Assembly (NCBI GenBank): GCA_019096155.1
Contig: JAHCVI010000001.1
Coordinates: 3,906,001 to 3,970,000, forward strand
Direction: 5' to 3'
Length of the DNA: 64,000 nucleotides
DNA from: Staphylotrichum longicolle
Lineage: Eukaryota > Ascomycota > Sordariomycetes > Sordariales > Chaetomiaceae
Shown: piece by piece, positions 10,523 to 22,131 of the stretch
Layout: each line of letters begins with the position of its first letter
How positions within the stretch are numbered: position 1 is the first letter of the stretch
The notes under the pieces: generated by a model
What the model was told of the DNA's origin: nothing
What the model saw: only the letters and a program-made list of their open reading frames with translations
The model's database searches: none
Made by a program: the position numbers and the translations under genes

Positions 10523-12513
10523 TTACCCAATCCTCCTCACCACCGGCTCCGCACTTTCCATCTCCATCATCATCCTCTTCTTCAACCCCGAATCCATCTT
10601 GGGCAGGTACGGGCTCGTCGCCGCGTACGTCCTCCACGCATTGCAGTTGGGCACCATCTGATCGAGATGCATCAGCCCGGGAATCTCGCTCTTCCTCTCC
10701 AGGAACTGGATCCCCAGCCCCATCCCGACATGCCAGCCGATATGGCAGTGCATCAGCCAGCAGCCCGGGTTATCCGTCCGGAACGCCATCACCAGCCATC
10801 CACTGCCCGGCATCTGCTCCACGTCCCTGCGGATGGGGTTGTTGAAGTTGAGCTGGCTCGTCATGGTCGCCACGTTGAACGTGCCCGCGCCCGTGCCCAG
10901 CACCAAAAAGTCGTGCCCGTGCAGGTGGATCGGGTGCGGCAGGACAAAGGTGTTTTGGATGACCCAAAAGGTCCAGACGTCGGCCTGCGGGACGTCCACC
11001 AGGTTGATCGCGCCCGGGAAGGACATGTTGCCCTCGAGAATGTACTCGAGCACCGGGTGGTCCCACTCGACCGAGATGGGCGTGTTGCTGACGCGCCACT
11101 CGAACACCTGGCCGCGCGGGTGGGTCGGGAAGGCGAGGGAGACGGGCAGGGTGGAGGGCTGGAAGAGGGAGGGGGACACGGTGCGCGTGACGATGGGGGA
11201 GAAGTTTCTCTCGCCGTTGCAGGTCGCCGTGACGGGCGTGCCGCGGTTGGTCGGCAGGGCCGTGCTGCTCGCGCCCTGGTACTGGAAGATGGCCGCCGGG
11301 TAGGGGTTGCGCGAGCGGCCGCAGTTGTTGTTGGCCTCGAGCGTCGCGTTGAACCAGTAGTTGCCCACGGGCTGGTTGGCCTCGATGATGACGTCGTAGC
11401 GCTGGCCGACGCCGAGGAAGAGGGTGCTGCGGGTGACAGGGGTGATGGGGACGAGGTCGTTGGTGATCACGGTGAACGTGTGGCCGACGAGGGAGACAGT
11501 AAAGGAGTTGTCCACGCTGGGGTTGATCAGGCGGACAAGATGCTTCTTGCCGGGGGTGAGGACGAGGCGGTCGTACGATCCGCCGGCGCCGAGAGGGTTG
11601 ATGTTCTTGCCGCGGAAGAGGACGTTGTCGCTGTCCGGGGGTGCGCCGTTGCTGACCAGCTCGGCTTTGAGGTGGAGTCGGTCGGCTGTCTCGTGATAGT
11701 AGTCGCCGACCATGTAGGGGCCGAGGTCGATGTCGTAGTTGGCCGATGCCGGGCCACGGACGATCAGGGCGCCGACCACGCCGTTGCCGTACTGGTTGGA
11801 GTAGTGGCTGTGGTACCATGACGTCCCGTACTGGGTGACATGGAAGTCGTACGTCTTCATATGTCCGGGCGGGATGGGGCACTCGGTGACGCCGTTGGCT
11901 CCGTCTTGGTTGCTCTCGCCGAACTGGCGGATGCCGTGCCAGTGGATGGAAGTGCTGCAGGTGGATACAGTCAACAGCTGCCTTGCATTGATTCAAGGAG
12001 GTGTTCCTCACCCGTTGTCTTGCAGATCATTGTAAACGTTGACAACAATGTAGTCGCCCCAGTCGGCCTCAATGGTGGGACCGGGGAACTGGTCTGTAGA
12101 GTGTAAGTGAGTAACCCTTATCGCCAATCGAGACGTCACTTACTGTTGATCAGCATGGCTGGCTTCACCACACCGTCAGGGCCAGTCCAGTTCGTGACAT
12201 TGGTGATGTGAAAGTTGTACTACTGACGTGTCAGATTTGCTCAGCAGAAACTTGTCACTGTAAGCCATACCGTCCGAGTGTTGAAGGCAGGCGGGGTGCT
12301 GATCTCGTAGTCGGTGTTGATGCCCCAGGCGTTCTTCCAGCATCCACGGTTGGTGGCATTGTTCTGGCCACAAGGCTTACCACCAGGGGTGATGGTCTGC
12401 CTGGGCACAAGGTCAATGACCGGGTTGGGGAGGACAGGAGAGGCGAAGGCAGTCTGGACAAGTGCCAACGCAGCGCAGCAGGCTGCAGCTGACTTCCCCT
12501 GAAGCCAGCGCAT
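10523..12513 (-). CDS. Ascomycete laccase (multicopper oxidase)
   Basis: Four exons: 12271..12513, 12144..12219, 12012..12093, 10523..11954 (610 aa, normal for ascomycete laccases). It has a signal peptide (about residues 1-25), then a basic propeptide-like stretch ending VPRQ. All four copper-binding blocks are present: IHWHG (from 137), WYHSH (180-184), HPIHLHGHDF, and HCHIGWHVGMGL (536-547), where Cys537 is the type-1 copper ligand and Leu547 the axial position. Near the end is DSGL followed by KKR; ascomycete laccases are cut after DSGL to expose the C-terminal plug, so a 19-residue extension is probably removed. It oxidises phenolics with reduction of O2 to water, outside the cell, in pigment formation or lignocellulose attack. 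The splice 11954/12012 falls inside the first copper block. The family call is very secure; the physiological substrate is unknown. Confidence 0.95.
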
Positions 12514-12607
12514 GGTGAGACTCAGGAGTATGATTTGAGTAAAAGAATACGGTATGACCGAGAGAGTTTACTCAGAAGACACGTCTTACAGAGGGCATCA
12601 GTCGAGG

Positions 12608-12614
12608 TTATATA
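12608..12614 (-). promoter_or_regulatory. TATA-like box of the laccase gene
   Basis: On the minus strand this reads TATATAA and lies about 95 nt upstream of the laccase ATG at 12513, a normal distance for a fungal TATA box once a short 5' UTR is allowed. Confidence 0.5.
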
Positions 12615-14575
12615 GACGACGAGAGGCGGCCCAGAGAGGTTGAGGTACTTCCCCGTGACTGCCATCTACCCGGGCTATCGACGACCTGCATCTTGCCGTG
12701 CTCGTGGCGCGGGAAGCGTGCACATCTCCATCTCTCTGCACCGTGAGTCCCCGCGACCTTCATGGCGTGAGCCCTGCACCAAGCAGCTGCCGTGGTCGGA
12801 GGATCGCAGTCTGGGGCCGCAGGACGGGATCTCGAACAGGGGTGCAGAACCCCGGCTTCGACGTCGGGCTTCATCGGAATGCCGTGGGCTCTTTCTTCGA
12901 GACGGCTACGTCAAATCTGGTGTCCATGTCGCGGGCACTGGATGCTCGGGCCGGTCGAAGAGGCCTGAGATGTCTCCTTCTTTGGTTCTGGGGTGCTTCT
13001 TGTCCCCGATTCCACCTATGAGCGTGATGGACAAGCGAGGGTAAGGCAAACCAAGCCACCATGCAGGCTGAACCCGGTGCTTGCGTTCCTGAGGCTGACG
13101 CCACGAACAGTTCGCTGCATGGAAATTTCAGGAGCTGGGCGTGCAGCGCGGGGTAAGAGGGTGGGCGCCAGGCCTTGTCGAGCCGTGTTCGGGACCGCGA
13201 CGCATGTCAGCATCCCGGCATGCAGGTGGCTCGTGCCATGATGTGGAATGTGGAGGATGCCCAGATCCAGGTGCTTTTGATGCCGTCATGAGAGCGGACT
13301 CGGCAAAGTTTGGGCAGCCCTATCGCCTTGTTGCAGGCTAGACAAGTTCCCCTGGCACTTGAGGCGCATGCTTCCTTGCCATCCCGACTTACAAAACCTC
13401 CCAGCCGGACGACAATCAATGGTACAGATAAACTCTCTCTCAAATAGGTCCCTGGTATCTCGAGCGAGATTCGTCTGAAGTCGTGGTTACTGGGACCAGG
13501 CGCCAAGTGCCGTCAACGGACCCGAGGATGGGGATAAATTGCCCGGTCTATTTTTGGGCTTTCGAACCCTGCAGGTCCCGAGCGACGCCTGGATTGCGCT
13601 GTGATCGACAGTGGAAGCTTCCCGCACCACATCCCGTGTTATCCATGGCGACCTGCTCCCGTACACAAGACTCACGTCAAAGCAGTCGTGCCAGCCGGAT
13701 GCCACGGCGGCCAGTCGTGTTTCAAGCTGAGTCGCTTACGACTGTGTGGGCTAGCTGGACACGGGAAATATATTAATCGACAGGCCTAGTGCAACGTCGA
13801 GTAGCAACCCTAGTGCCAAGATGGGGAAGGTGTGAGTTTCGACGGCGTCTAAGCCCTAGTCTGCCCAGTTCTGTCACTCACAATGCCGACGCTAGGAGAA
13901 ACGAATACCTTCGGCACCGAGTGCTCGGGTTTGACTCTTGTTGATCACGAAGCTATTGCTGGCTAATGCAGTGAGTATGCATCATGATGGCGGCAGACAT
14001 GGGGTGAAAGCCATATGATAGGGAGCTTGAGTTTACCCGTCTGTGAAACTGCGCGGCTCGATTTAACCGGAGCCTCAACGTGGAGTCTGAGCCAAGGATT
14101 GGAAAAGCCTCGGCAGCCAGATCTACGGCAGCTTCGACACTGCCTGATGGGAAGAAGCAAGAACCCAATGTACTTGAAGGAGAAGACGAGGCCGCCCACC
14201 GCCCAGAGGCCATCCGAGTCGAGAGGGTTTCCAACGACCTTCTTGGGATGACCAAGAAGCTGACCTCCGAATTGAAAGCAACTTTGAGCAATAACCTTGC
14301 GGAGAATAACAGTCTCAGAGTGGATACATAATTAGATGACTTGCAGATCTCCCATGTGGCTACCAGAATCCCGGGTTGAGGCCGCATCCCCTAGATGAAA
14401 CCAATCTGTTCGATATTGGCAGCCACAAATGCAGGCTCCCAGGAAAATGCACACCTATGCATCCCGAGAGGTGTTTCCCGGTACTGGGGTTGCTCTTAAA
14501 CGCACCCGAAGCCCAGAAGTGACTTGCTCTATGGAAGTACTGAGGACAATTGCATATGAGAAAATAACTGCACGT
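12615..14575. other. Intergenic, about 2 kb, one weak coding candidate
   Basis: Holds the upstream region of the laccase and the 3' flank of the second FTA2-like gene. A plus-strand frame at 14080-14331 ends in a Glu/Lys/Leu-rich stretch (VSNDLLGMTKKLTSELKATL) that looks helical and could be the tail of a lost gene, but it has no start context or domain, so it is not called. Confidence 0.35.
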
Positions 14576-15640
14576 TCAAGCCTGCGTTGCACACCACTTC
14601 TCCTCTTCCTCCTCATCGGGCTCAGCCGGGGCGTAGAGTTCATGTTGCCAGAAATGATCCACAGCCTCAATGTCAACCTCCCATCTCCGCCAGTCATAGC
14701 GTCTCGGGTCGGTTCCGAAGCGATCGTTTTCGCTTTTGCCACACATGCAAGCCGTCAGCTCCTCTGGAATCTTGACCACGTTAAAATCCCAGGCGTTTTC
14801 TATCCCCCAATCCGCAATACATCCCACAAGAGCATCGGGGTCCCGCTGTCTTTCCTCCTCGAGAAGTGGGGTGTAGATGTGCTCCAGGACTGGATGGGGC
14901 ACTGTCCACGCCCGACTGAAGTCGATCAGTTTGCCACCGAGGTAGTTGCCGACCTTGATGTCTCTCACGAGAATGCCGAGGCGATGTAAACCCTCCAGGT
15001 CATCCCACATGTCATCAACCTGGCCTGGTCCGAAGGGGTCTTGGTCGGTGACCAGATCCTTGACAATCGCATGAACGGGGCGGTTGGAGACCAGAGGCTC
15101 ATTGATCCGACAGAAGGCGTCGTCATCGTCGTCGTCCTCATCGCCTGGATTGATTGGCCCGCTCCGCTGGGCAACCTCGAGTTCCTGCTCGCGGGTGAGC
15201 ATGAGGTAACCATGTGCTCGAACGGCAAGGTCCTCCCGGGACTCCTGTTGGAGCCGACCGTATGCGCGGCATTCGCAGTTAAAGGGGTCGAAATAGTCAA
15301 GGTAGAGCTGGGGCGATGCGAGGTTTCGGTGAAGGCAACTGCCAACTGTACTCCGCAACCACATATGCGAGTTGAACCGGAACTTGTGACATGTCAGCCA
15401 CGTCCACCACTTCTGTGGCACAACCGAGACAAGACTACAAACCATTTTGAGAGCGTAGAACGACGGCATTCCGTTGATTCGGACCTTCCAAACAAAGGAA
15501 TCCATGTCTTCGGACGGTTTACCGAGCTCTTTGATGAACTCGATATCCGCGTAAGCGGTCGGCGTGAAAGGTGCGAGCTTTGGGCCGGGGAGGCGTGGGA
15601 GTGCACTGGGAGGGACTGGCCCGGGTGCAGTGAACTCCAT
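14576..15640 (-). CDS. FTA2-domain (kinase-like) protein, complete paralogue
   Basis: Two exons, 15443..15640 and 14576..15382, separated by a 60-nt intron (gtttgt donor, gctgac branch, acaag acceptor); 334 aa. The order of motifs is GPKLAPF (about residue 19), DIEFIKELG, FVWKVRING, YALKM joined by splicing to FRFNSH, then YFDPFNCECRAYGRL, HRLGILVRDIKVGNYLGGKLIDFSRAW and an acidic tail (EPDEEEEEKW). The VRD and DFS positions replace kinase HRD and DFG, and no clear glycine-rich loop is seen, so it is likely a pseudokinase-like fold of the FTA2 family. It shares intron position and first-exon length with the partial gene at the left edge, which points to a duplication of this locus about 14 kb apart in the same orientation. 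An acidic run of six Asp residues lies mid-protein. Role unknown. Confidence 0.82.
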   Translation of the reverse strand: MEFTAPGPVPPSALPRLPGPKLAPFTPTAYADIEFIKELGKPSEDMDSFVWKVRINGMPSFYALKMVCSLVSVVPQKWWTWLTCHKFRFNSHMWLRSTVGSCLHRNLASPQLYLDYFDPFNCECRAYGRLQQESREDLAVRAHGYLMLTREQELEVAQRSGPINPGDEDDDDDDAFCRINEPLVSNRPVHAIVKDLVTDQDPFGPGQVDDMWDDLEGLHRLGILVRDIKVGNYLGGKLIDFSRAWTVPHPVLEHIYTPLLEEERQRDPDALVGCIADWGIENAWDFNVVKIPEELTACMCGKSENDRFGTDPRRYDWRRWEVDIEAVDHFWQHELYAPAEPDEEEEEKWCATQA

Positions 15641-16791
15641 GGCGCTCTTGTGCTTGTCGGAGCGCAGAAATTCCTATGGAGTCTGGCGTGAGAGAGAGAG
15701 GGCGGGCTGGGAGGACGGCCTCAGGAGCGATGCTCTAGGGGCCCAGTTAGCAGTTGTGGCTGAGGAAATTGGTGGCCAGGCAACCCGCACACTTCCAAGT
15801 TGGTCAAAAGAGGTATGGAAGTTTCTAATGGCGGGCAGTTCTCAAGTCGCTGGCGAATTGTCGAAACTGAATTGATCACAAGGAAGAGGAATCAAACGTC
15901 GGCCAAATCAGCTTCCATCCCAACCGGCGCGCAGTCACCGGGCTCCGACTGGCAGGCTCCCAGGGATTGCCTCAAGCGCCAATTGTTTGTTGGTGAGTTT
16001 CTCAGTGCGCGGGAAATGCATGCCAAGCGGAGCAGGCGGGGCGAACATGAGGTAGATTGGTGCCGGCTTCTTTTCCATTGGCTCGTGCCGCTGTCACCAC
16101 AGCACGCCACAGCCAAATGCAGCAGTCCATGGCGGCACGGATGGGCCGCCGTCGCCTCGTGGTCACACAAGACGGTCAAGTTCAGACCAACCGAAACCTC
16201 GTCAACTCACATGGACAGTCCAAAGAACCAAATTACCGTAGCCACCACAGATGAAACCGAAACCCGAAGCAACTCAGCCCTGCCCTTGCATAATTATCTC
16301 CTTGCCGACCCAATACAGGCACCTAGACTGTCCTAACTGCCTTACCTATCTTCCCATCTGGACCAACAGTCACGGCCAAGAGCGGACCACTTCGCCGCGA
16401 CGGCCTCCCGGCTTGCTACATGGATACAATTATAGCATTTCAAAACGCACTGGTTGCTTCTTGCCCGGTCATCCCTTGGTTTTGAAACCCAGCTTTGGTT
16501 CCAGTTGAGCCGCTGAGCCGCCTGCCTGTCGGCCAACACCATGTACGGATGGTCACCAAGGTGGCTCTGAGAATGGCCACAATGTGCTTCTATTTGGCTG
16601 TGCTGGTCACTTGTGGAAACTCCATCCCCTTCGGTATTTATTCATGAACTCGAATGCCCCCAAGGGGTGCTTGCTATCTGACTATACTATCTGATTAACC
16701 CAATCTCTCTCATCGAATCCCACCATCAGCAACTTTCCAACACTACCCAATCCAGTCAAGGTCACATTGCAGCCCTGCCTCCAACACAGCC
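15641..16791. other. Divergent intergenic region
   Basis: About 1.15 kb between the minus-strand FTA2-like gene and the plus-strand gene at 16792. No gene or clear regulatory repeat was recognised. Confidence 0.35.
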
Positions 16792-18861
16792 ATGGCAAGA
16801 AGAAGCCCATCCCCCCCAAAGCCCGTGCTTGGCGGCCCTCCAGCGGCTCCAAGTCGCCCTACCACGCCCGGATGCGACAGCGGCCGAACTCTGCTGCAGA
16901 TTCTTCAGCGTCCCAACCCGACCATGACGGATTACTGGGCCGGCAAGAGCCATTCAAACACGCGCTCCGAAACCGACAGCTTTGACGAGGTGCTCCTAAA
17001 CGACGAGCATCCATCCGTACAGGAGTGGACGGACTTTACCTTCCCCGCCATAGAACTGGCGTATGGGCATCTTTTGAGCAAAAAGATGAGGGCTTTGGAA
17101 GCCAACTATCGGGATCCGCTAACACCCTCTCCGGGTCAGCGTGTTGGTGACATCGTTAACGAAGCTAGTGTTGATGCCTTTGGAATTGACTGGCCACGTC
17201 AGCTTGTCAGGGCTCCTATAAGAGTGGGTGCCCGGCAGCTCCGGCCAGTTGTCGCCCCGAACGCAGGTCCTGCTACCGAGGCTGCTCTTTTTCATCAGTG
17301 TATTGAGTGGTAGTTCCAGGATCAAAAGGATCTAAGATGAAGCCTGACTGGGTAAGCGATCTCTGGGCGCCTTGGTCGTCCGTTCCCGTTTCCCCTTCCC
17401 CTTTTCCCTTTTCCGCTTTTTCCACTTTCCCCTTTTTCCCTTTCCCCTTTTCCCCTTTTACCTTTTCATTTTTTTCCCTTGGACCCCAATTTGTTTATTC
17501 CTTCTTTTAATTATCAGTCGGCGTCATATCCTTCTTTTGTCTAGGTAGTTTTGCAGTTCGACACTGACTATTGAATGTAGGGCATCATCGACAACGCAAT
17601 CAAAGTCCGATATCCAAGTGACCCTCTGCCGAAGCCCCTCACATATGTTGTTGGCGATAGCAAACTCGCTCAAAAATGGAAGGCGGAGTGGCTCGCGCTG
17701 CCTTTCGACGCCGTCGTTACGCTGGAGCCATCGCTGGTGATGGAGACAGCCCCAACCAAACCTATCAAGACCCAGCGGGTACTGCCGCTCAAGCAAGTTG
17801 CGACTTACTGCCGCTATGCTGAGACGCGGTACGCCTTCATTCTGACACAGCAAGAGTTGGTGGCCCTACGCATCCGACGCATCCCTCGACCGGCTGCTGG
17901 TCGTCGCAATAAACTCTTTGCGGCAGTCGAATATGCCTCAGTACCTCTTACCTCAACCACCGGCCTCACTGTGAATTTAGCACTTTGGGCGCTAGCATGC
18001 ATGGGCATGAACGACGAACACCGCGCAATGGAGGCAGCTGATCATGGGTCCCTAGAGGCTATGGCGCGGCTCACGTGGTGGAATTTTGACCCTGAACACA
18101 AGGTTTATCAGAACGTCATCTCAAAGCGGCAAATTCCCGAGGCGCAGTGGAAACCACACTACGATACATTTGTCCACTTGACAAAGGATAAGGGTCAGAG
18201 CCCCACCCAAACCTTCCTCCACGTCAGTCCGGCATTGCCCAACGTCAACGCTCTAGCCGGGCAGATGGAGGCCATGAATCTTGGGCAGAGCTCGCAGTCG
18301 CCCCCTTCTACGGCAGACGCCACCAAATCCGAGCATGGTCTTATTGTCACGTCCCGTTCCAAGTCGGCCAGCCCACCGCCCTCAAAGAAATCCAGTCCGC
18401 AGCCCATCCAGGCAGCCACCACTCACGCCGTTGACGCTGCCTCAACTAAGCCAGCAACTAAGCCAGCAACCCATCCAACGGCAAGATCAGCCACAAAGCC
18501 AGCAGCAACTGAGTCAGCAGCTAAACCATCAACAAAGCCAGCAGCTACCCCGGCAGTCAAGCCTACCACCAATCCAGCAAGCAACTCAGCGACCAACCCA
18601 GCAGCCAAGGCTGCAGTCAAGGCTGCAGTCACGCCCTCTTCGGGCGGTTCCAAGACACCTGCCACCGCCTCATCCTCCACTCCGCCGAAGGCAAAGCAGG
18701 TTGTAATTGGCAATGAGGCGTTCCAAGCTAGCTACAGACAGTCGACCGGAAAATGGGTGGTGACTTACAAGGGCGAGGAGCTCGACATTGTTCGGGTCGG
18801 GCGGGATAGTGTCATCGTCCGACGTGACGGGACGCAAATCAAAGTGTCGGAGGCTAAGTAA
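16792..18861 (+). CDS. Unrecognised protein with possible PD-(D/E)XK-like core and low-complexity tail
   Basis: Best model: join(16792..17266, 17320..17351, 17581..18861). The second intron (17352-17580) is secure, with gtaagc donor and ctgac branch. The first is chosen only because it is phase-consistent and avoids an in-frame TAG at 17311. The alternative is that the gene is broken here, since ALFHQCIEW runs straight into that TAG. The central block LTYVVGDSKLAQKWKAEWL followed by LKQVATYCRYAETRYAFILT, then ELVALRIRR, has the spacing of a restriction-endonuclease-like core (acidic-x-Lys strand, then Q-x-x-x-Y helix); this is inference from pattern, not a firm family call. The C-terminal third is a Lys/Ala/Pro/Thr-rich repeat (KPAT, KPAA units) ending in a compact block GKWVVTYKGEELDIVRVG. 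No signal peptide. Function unknown. Confidence 0.55.
17383..17480 (+). repeat. Long polypyrimidine tract inside an intron
   Basis: Almost 100 nt composed nearly only of C and T on the coding strand, in CCCTTTT-like units, inside the 229-nt intron of the gene at 16792. This makes the intron unusually long for this genome. Such tracts can form triplex DNA and vary in length. Confidence 0.75.
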
Positions 18862-19625
18862 AGTGAGTGGTGGCCTGGGAACACTCGCGAGTGATCTGAT
18901 TAAGTTTTGGGTTTTGACGGAAGGGATTGTTGCAGTTTGTTTCCATGCTTAGGAGTTCTGGCGCTAGTAATAGAATGGTGACGGTTCAGGTATAGATTTG
19001 AATAGAGCTGAGTCAGTTGAGGTCCTTTCCTTCTTGCTTCCACTTTGGCCTTTCTTCTTGTTTTTCTTCCACAATACCAACTTGGAGTCCTGTCCCAACA
19101 AAGACCATTGACCTCAATGTTGAGAGAGGTATGGCGATTCTGGTTTGCTCCAGCTTTCGGTTCATTCGGCAAGTTCACTGACGCGCCGCGTTCACCTGGC
19201 TTGGCACGTCTTCCTCCTGTCGAGCTCGGGTGCCTTTTATTTCTGATATTATTTTGCAACGCAAGTTCGGTCGATATCTAGGTATGTGGAGAGTCTTCCG
19301 CTTAAAGCGCATTCGGAAGTCCCGTCCGCAACGTTGTCGGCCAATTTATGGGTGAACGGCCGCCAAAGAGAAGGAACGAGAACAGAGGCCTGTGAGGTTC
19401 TGCGCTTTCCTGGTTGTTTTCTGACGATTCAAAGGGTAGGGAACGCGTACATACGCGCTTAGTTTTCCCAGTTCCGTTTTACAAGACCGTTTACTGTCCA
19501 TGTGGGGGTGCGATCCTAGAATCGCCTTGTGACTGCACATAAGCTCTACCATCGTATACGGCCCACCTAGGTAGGTACACCATTCACGCCCATTTTAGTT
19601 GGCAGTCGTCCAAAATCGCAGAAGG
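18862..19625. other. Convergent intergenic region
   Basis: About 760 nt between two genes that end toward each other, so it is probably two 3' UTRs plus spacer. A CCTAGGTAGGTA motif lies at 19566-19577. No coding signal. Confidence 0.4.
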
Positions 19626-20953
19626 CTACAAATCCGGCTCTCGGCCATCCTGTTCAACCTTTTGCGCGCGATCGGAGGCTTGCGAGCCTTCCGTGAGCGG
19701 AGATTCCGGTCTCTCTCGCGCCCTCCGTGCCATCTCCTCGCGGGCTCGCCGTATCATTTCCTCCGTGGATATCGATCTCGCGGAGCCCCGATCATCATAT
19801 CCCCTGCCCTCCCCGTCTCCACCGAGTTCCGATAAATCCTCATTGCCCCCCCGGGCAAGCCATCTCTGGCGGTAAAAGTCTCTCTCCTCCTCATCCAGCT
19901 CCTCCACCACCTCGGTCGCGAACCGATCGAACCCTTCCTCAGCGCGCTTCCTGCCCAGCTCCGCGCGCAGGCCCTGCTTCACCTCCTTGCTCCGCGCGTG
20001 GACCTCCTTAGCAAACCCAGCCGGCATGGACGCGTGGTCTCCATACCCCTTGAACAGCAGCGATTCGTCGCCGACGGGCATGATGATGATCCCATAGCGG
20101 AGGTCGGGCAGCGGCGGGCCGCCGAGCGAGACGATGTAGCTGGATGCCGCGACAAAGCCGGCCAGTTCGGCGGCGCCGTTAATGGCGCGGTGAGGAGGGA
20201 ACAGCTCGGACGCCAGGGCGGGAGGGCTGCCTGCGTCGTCTTGCACACTAGCTGCCTGCGAAGGATCATCTAGGGTCGCGGCAGAAGCACTGTTATCCTT
20301 GTCTCGCTGACTGCTGAAGGCGCTCCCGCCGTGGGTGTGGAAGAGGGAGCGGTCCTCGGGACGGAACCGGGCGGCCTCGAGCATCTCGTCGCGCAGGCGC
20401 TGGAATTCGCCGTCGCGGCTCCATTCCGATGAATAGCGGGGTGAAGTGGATGGCGAAGGGTAATACTCCAGCGCGTGCTTGATTTGGCATCGTTAGTTAG
20501 CAGTCCCGACGAGCGCGCACCCCGCACCCCGTGGCGGTCGAGAGAGAAATAGGGGAGGGAGGTGGATGGGAATACCGGATCGTGCTCCTCGAGCTCTTCA
20601 ATGTACTGCGCCCATCTCTCCGCCGCCTGCCTCTGCGAGGCCTCTTCCCGTGCGATTTGAGACTCGGTGGGTGGGGGTGGCAGCCAGGGAACCAGTGCAT
20701 CGTTGCATGTTTTCTCCAGCAGAAGGGGACCACGGCGTTTAGGGGCATTTGATGGCGGGGTGGTCCCTCTGCTGAAGCTGGAGCTTGTCCCGCCGTTCAG
20801 CTGCCCGGCTTCCCGTCGGAGCTTGCGGAGGGCTTGCCTGGTAAGCCTGTTCGATGGCCCCGGGTCGCCGTGTTCGGGCGTCAGGGCGTGTTGAGGTTCG
20901 GCGTCGAGGCCGGGCTGGCGATCCGCCGCCCAGTACGACGATGGGTAGCTCAT
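19626..20953 (-). CDS. Conserved-looking hypothetical protein with charged coiled-coil tail
   Basis: Two exons, 20576..20953 and 19626..20477, joined across a 98-nt intron with a perfect ctaac branch region; 409 aa. The start is the ATG at 20953 (MSYPSSYW); the frame is open further upstream but only from a TTG. The N-terminal 125 residues are polar and basic (LTRQALRKLRREAG), then EELEEHDP is joined by splicing to HALEYYPSPSTSP. A hydrophobic-rich middle (AELAGFVAASSYIVSLGG, LRYGIIIMPVGDESLLF) could be a small folded domain. The last 120 residues are rich in Arg, Glu and Lys (EEMIRRAREEMARRARERP) and should form a helix or coiled coil. I do not recognise the family. There is no signal peptide and no catalytic motif. 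Confidence 0.6.
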
Positions 20954-22131
20954 GTTGTGCTCTGGTGTGAGGACCGGCACGGGCCTGTGCTGGAGCGACG
21001 ATTCTCGACTCTGGTGATCAAATCGGCAGGTTGGGACCGTTGGGGGCAGACACGGGGGGCGGAGGGGGGCCTGGGAGGGAATTGGAGTCGCAGAAAAGAT
21101 TGAAAGAGGTGGCCCGACCAAAACATGAATCCAGTCGAGGCCAACGCTAGCTTTTGTCCCGTCTCAAACGGGGCCAACAGGCCCAACAGCCACCAGATGC
21201 ACGCGGCTGTGGCTGTGCCACCAAGCAGCAGCGAGACCGCCGAGACGAGAGGCGGCGCTAGTTATTTCGGGAAGTGTTGGCAGTTGCGGGAGACCACATC
21301 ACACGTGACCACAAAGACATTCACTTCCAGTTGCCGGTTCTTCTCTTCTGCGTGTGGCCTCCTGCCTCCCAGACGAAGCAAACCGAAGCTACCAAGCGGC
21401 AACCAACACGCAGCACCGGCGTGTCTTGTCACCCACATGCCGCCTGTGAGTTCTGATGGGGGCCAGAACTGGACGTCGCGTCGTGTGGCCCGCCCTAGAT
21501 CATACCAGCCCTATCTCCGACCAGCCTGCGGTAGTCTGTCGTCTCGGCGTCCCTGGCCACGCCCGGGCCCGGCGCCACCTCTCCTGACTCCTGAGCGGCA
21601 GCGCCCGGTGGCCTTAACCGGGTCATTGGGGTTGAGCCTTTCCTCCCCGTCCTAAGTCGTCCGCCCGTGGGGTGTGTACCGTGGTGCTTTCACTTCATGG
21701 GACGGTTACCTGCGTGGCCGGGCTCACACTAGCCTCGGTCCCATCTCCGTGTTCCTGGGGCCGGGGCCGGGCCCGTCTCAACGTTTGTTTTCGCTCGACA
21801 GTTTAGACGGGCTGGCAGGCCCCCGGCCTCTGATGTTGCCCGTCCCGTTCCGTGCGTTCAATCTTCGGACATAGAATGTGCACGTTAGGTGACAGTTGTA
21901 GAGGTAAGGGCCATTAAGTCAAAAAGCACGAAGCCCGCAGCAGGATGTGTGCTATAAGTGAACAACCCCCGACGACGCTGCTTGTCGTTGCCAACTAGAA
22001 CCAAGCCTTCTACTATCGAACCTCACCCGCTCAACCACACTCCTCCCTACGATTGCCACCCGAGACCATTGCCGCTCGCTCCCTCGTGTGTAAAGTCCAA
22101 ACCACGCCCTTGCCCAGGGCCATACGTTGCC
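20954..22131. other. Divergent intergenic region
   Basis: About 1.2 kb, GC-rich, between the minus-strand gene and the plus-strand FHA-kinase gene. No supported gene; the frame at 21125-21655 shows no domain. Confidence 0.4.

Noticed and set aside
10667..11821. 384-codon frame opposite the laccase
   Set aside because: A shadow of GC-rich laccase codons; Arg/Val/Gly-rich with no domain, while the other strand has all four copper motifs.
3781..12513. MFS transporter plus laccase as a pigment or metabolite cluster
   Set aside because: No synthase, regulator or further tailoring gene between them; about 4.6 kb of unrelated genes and spacer separate them.
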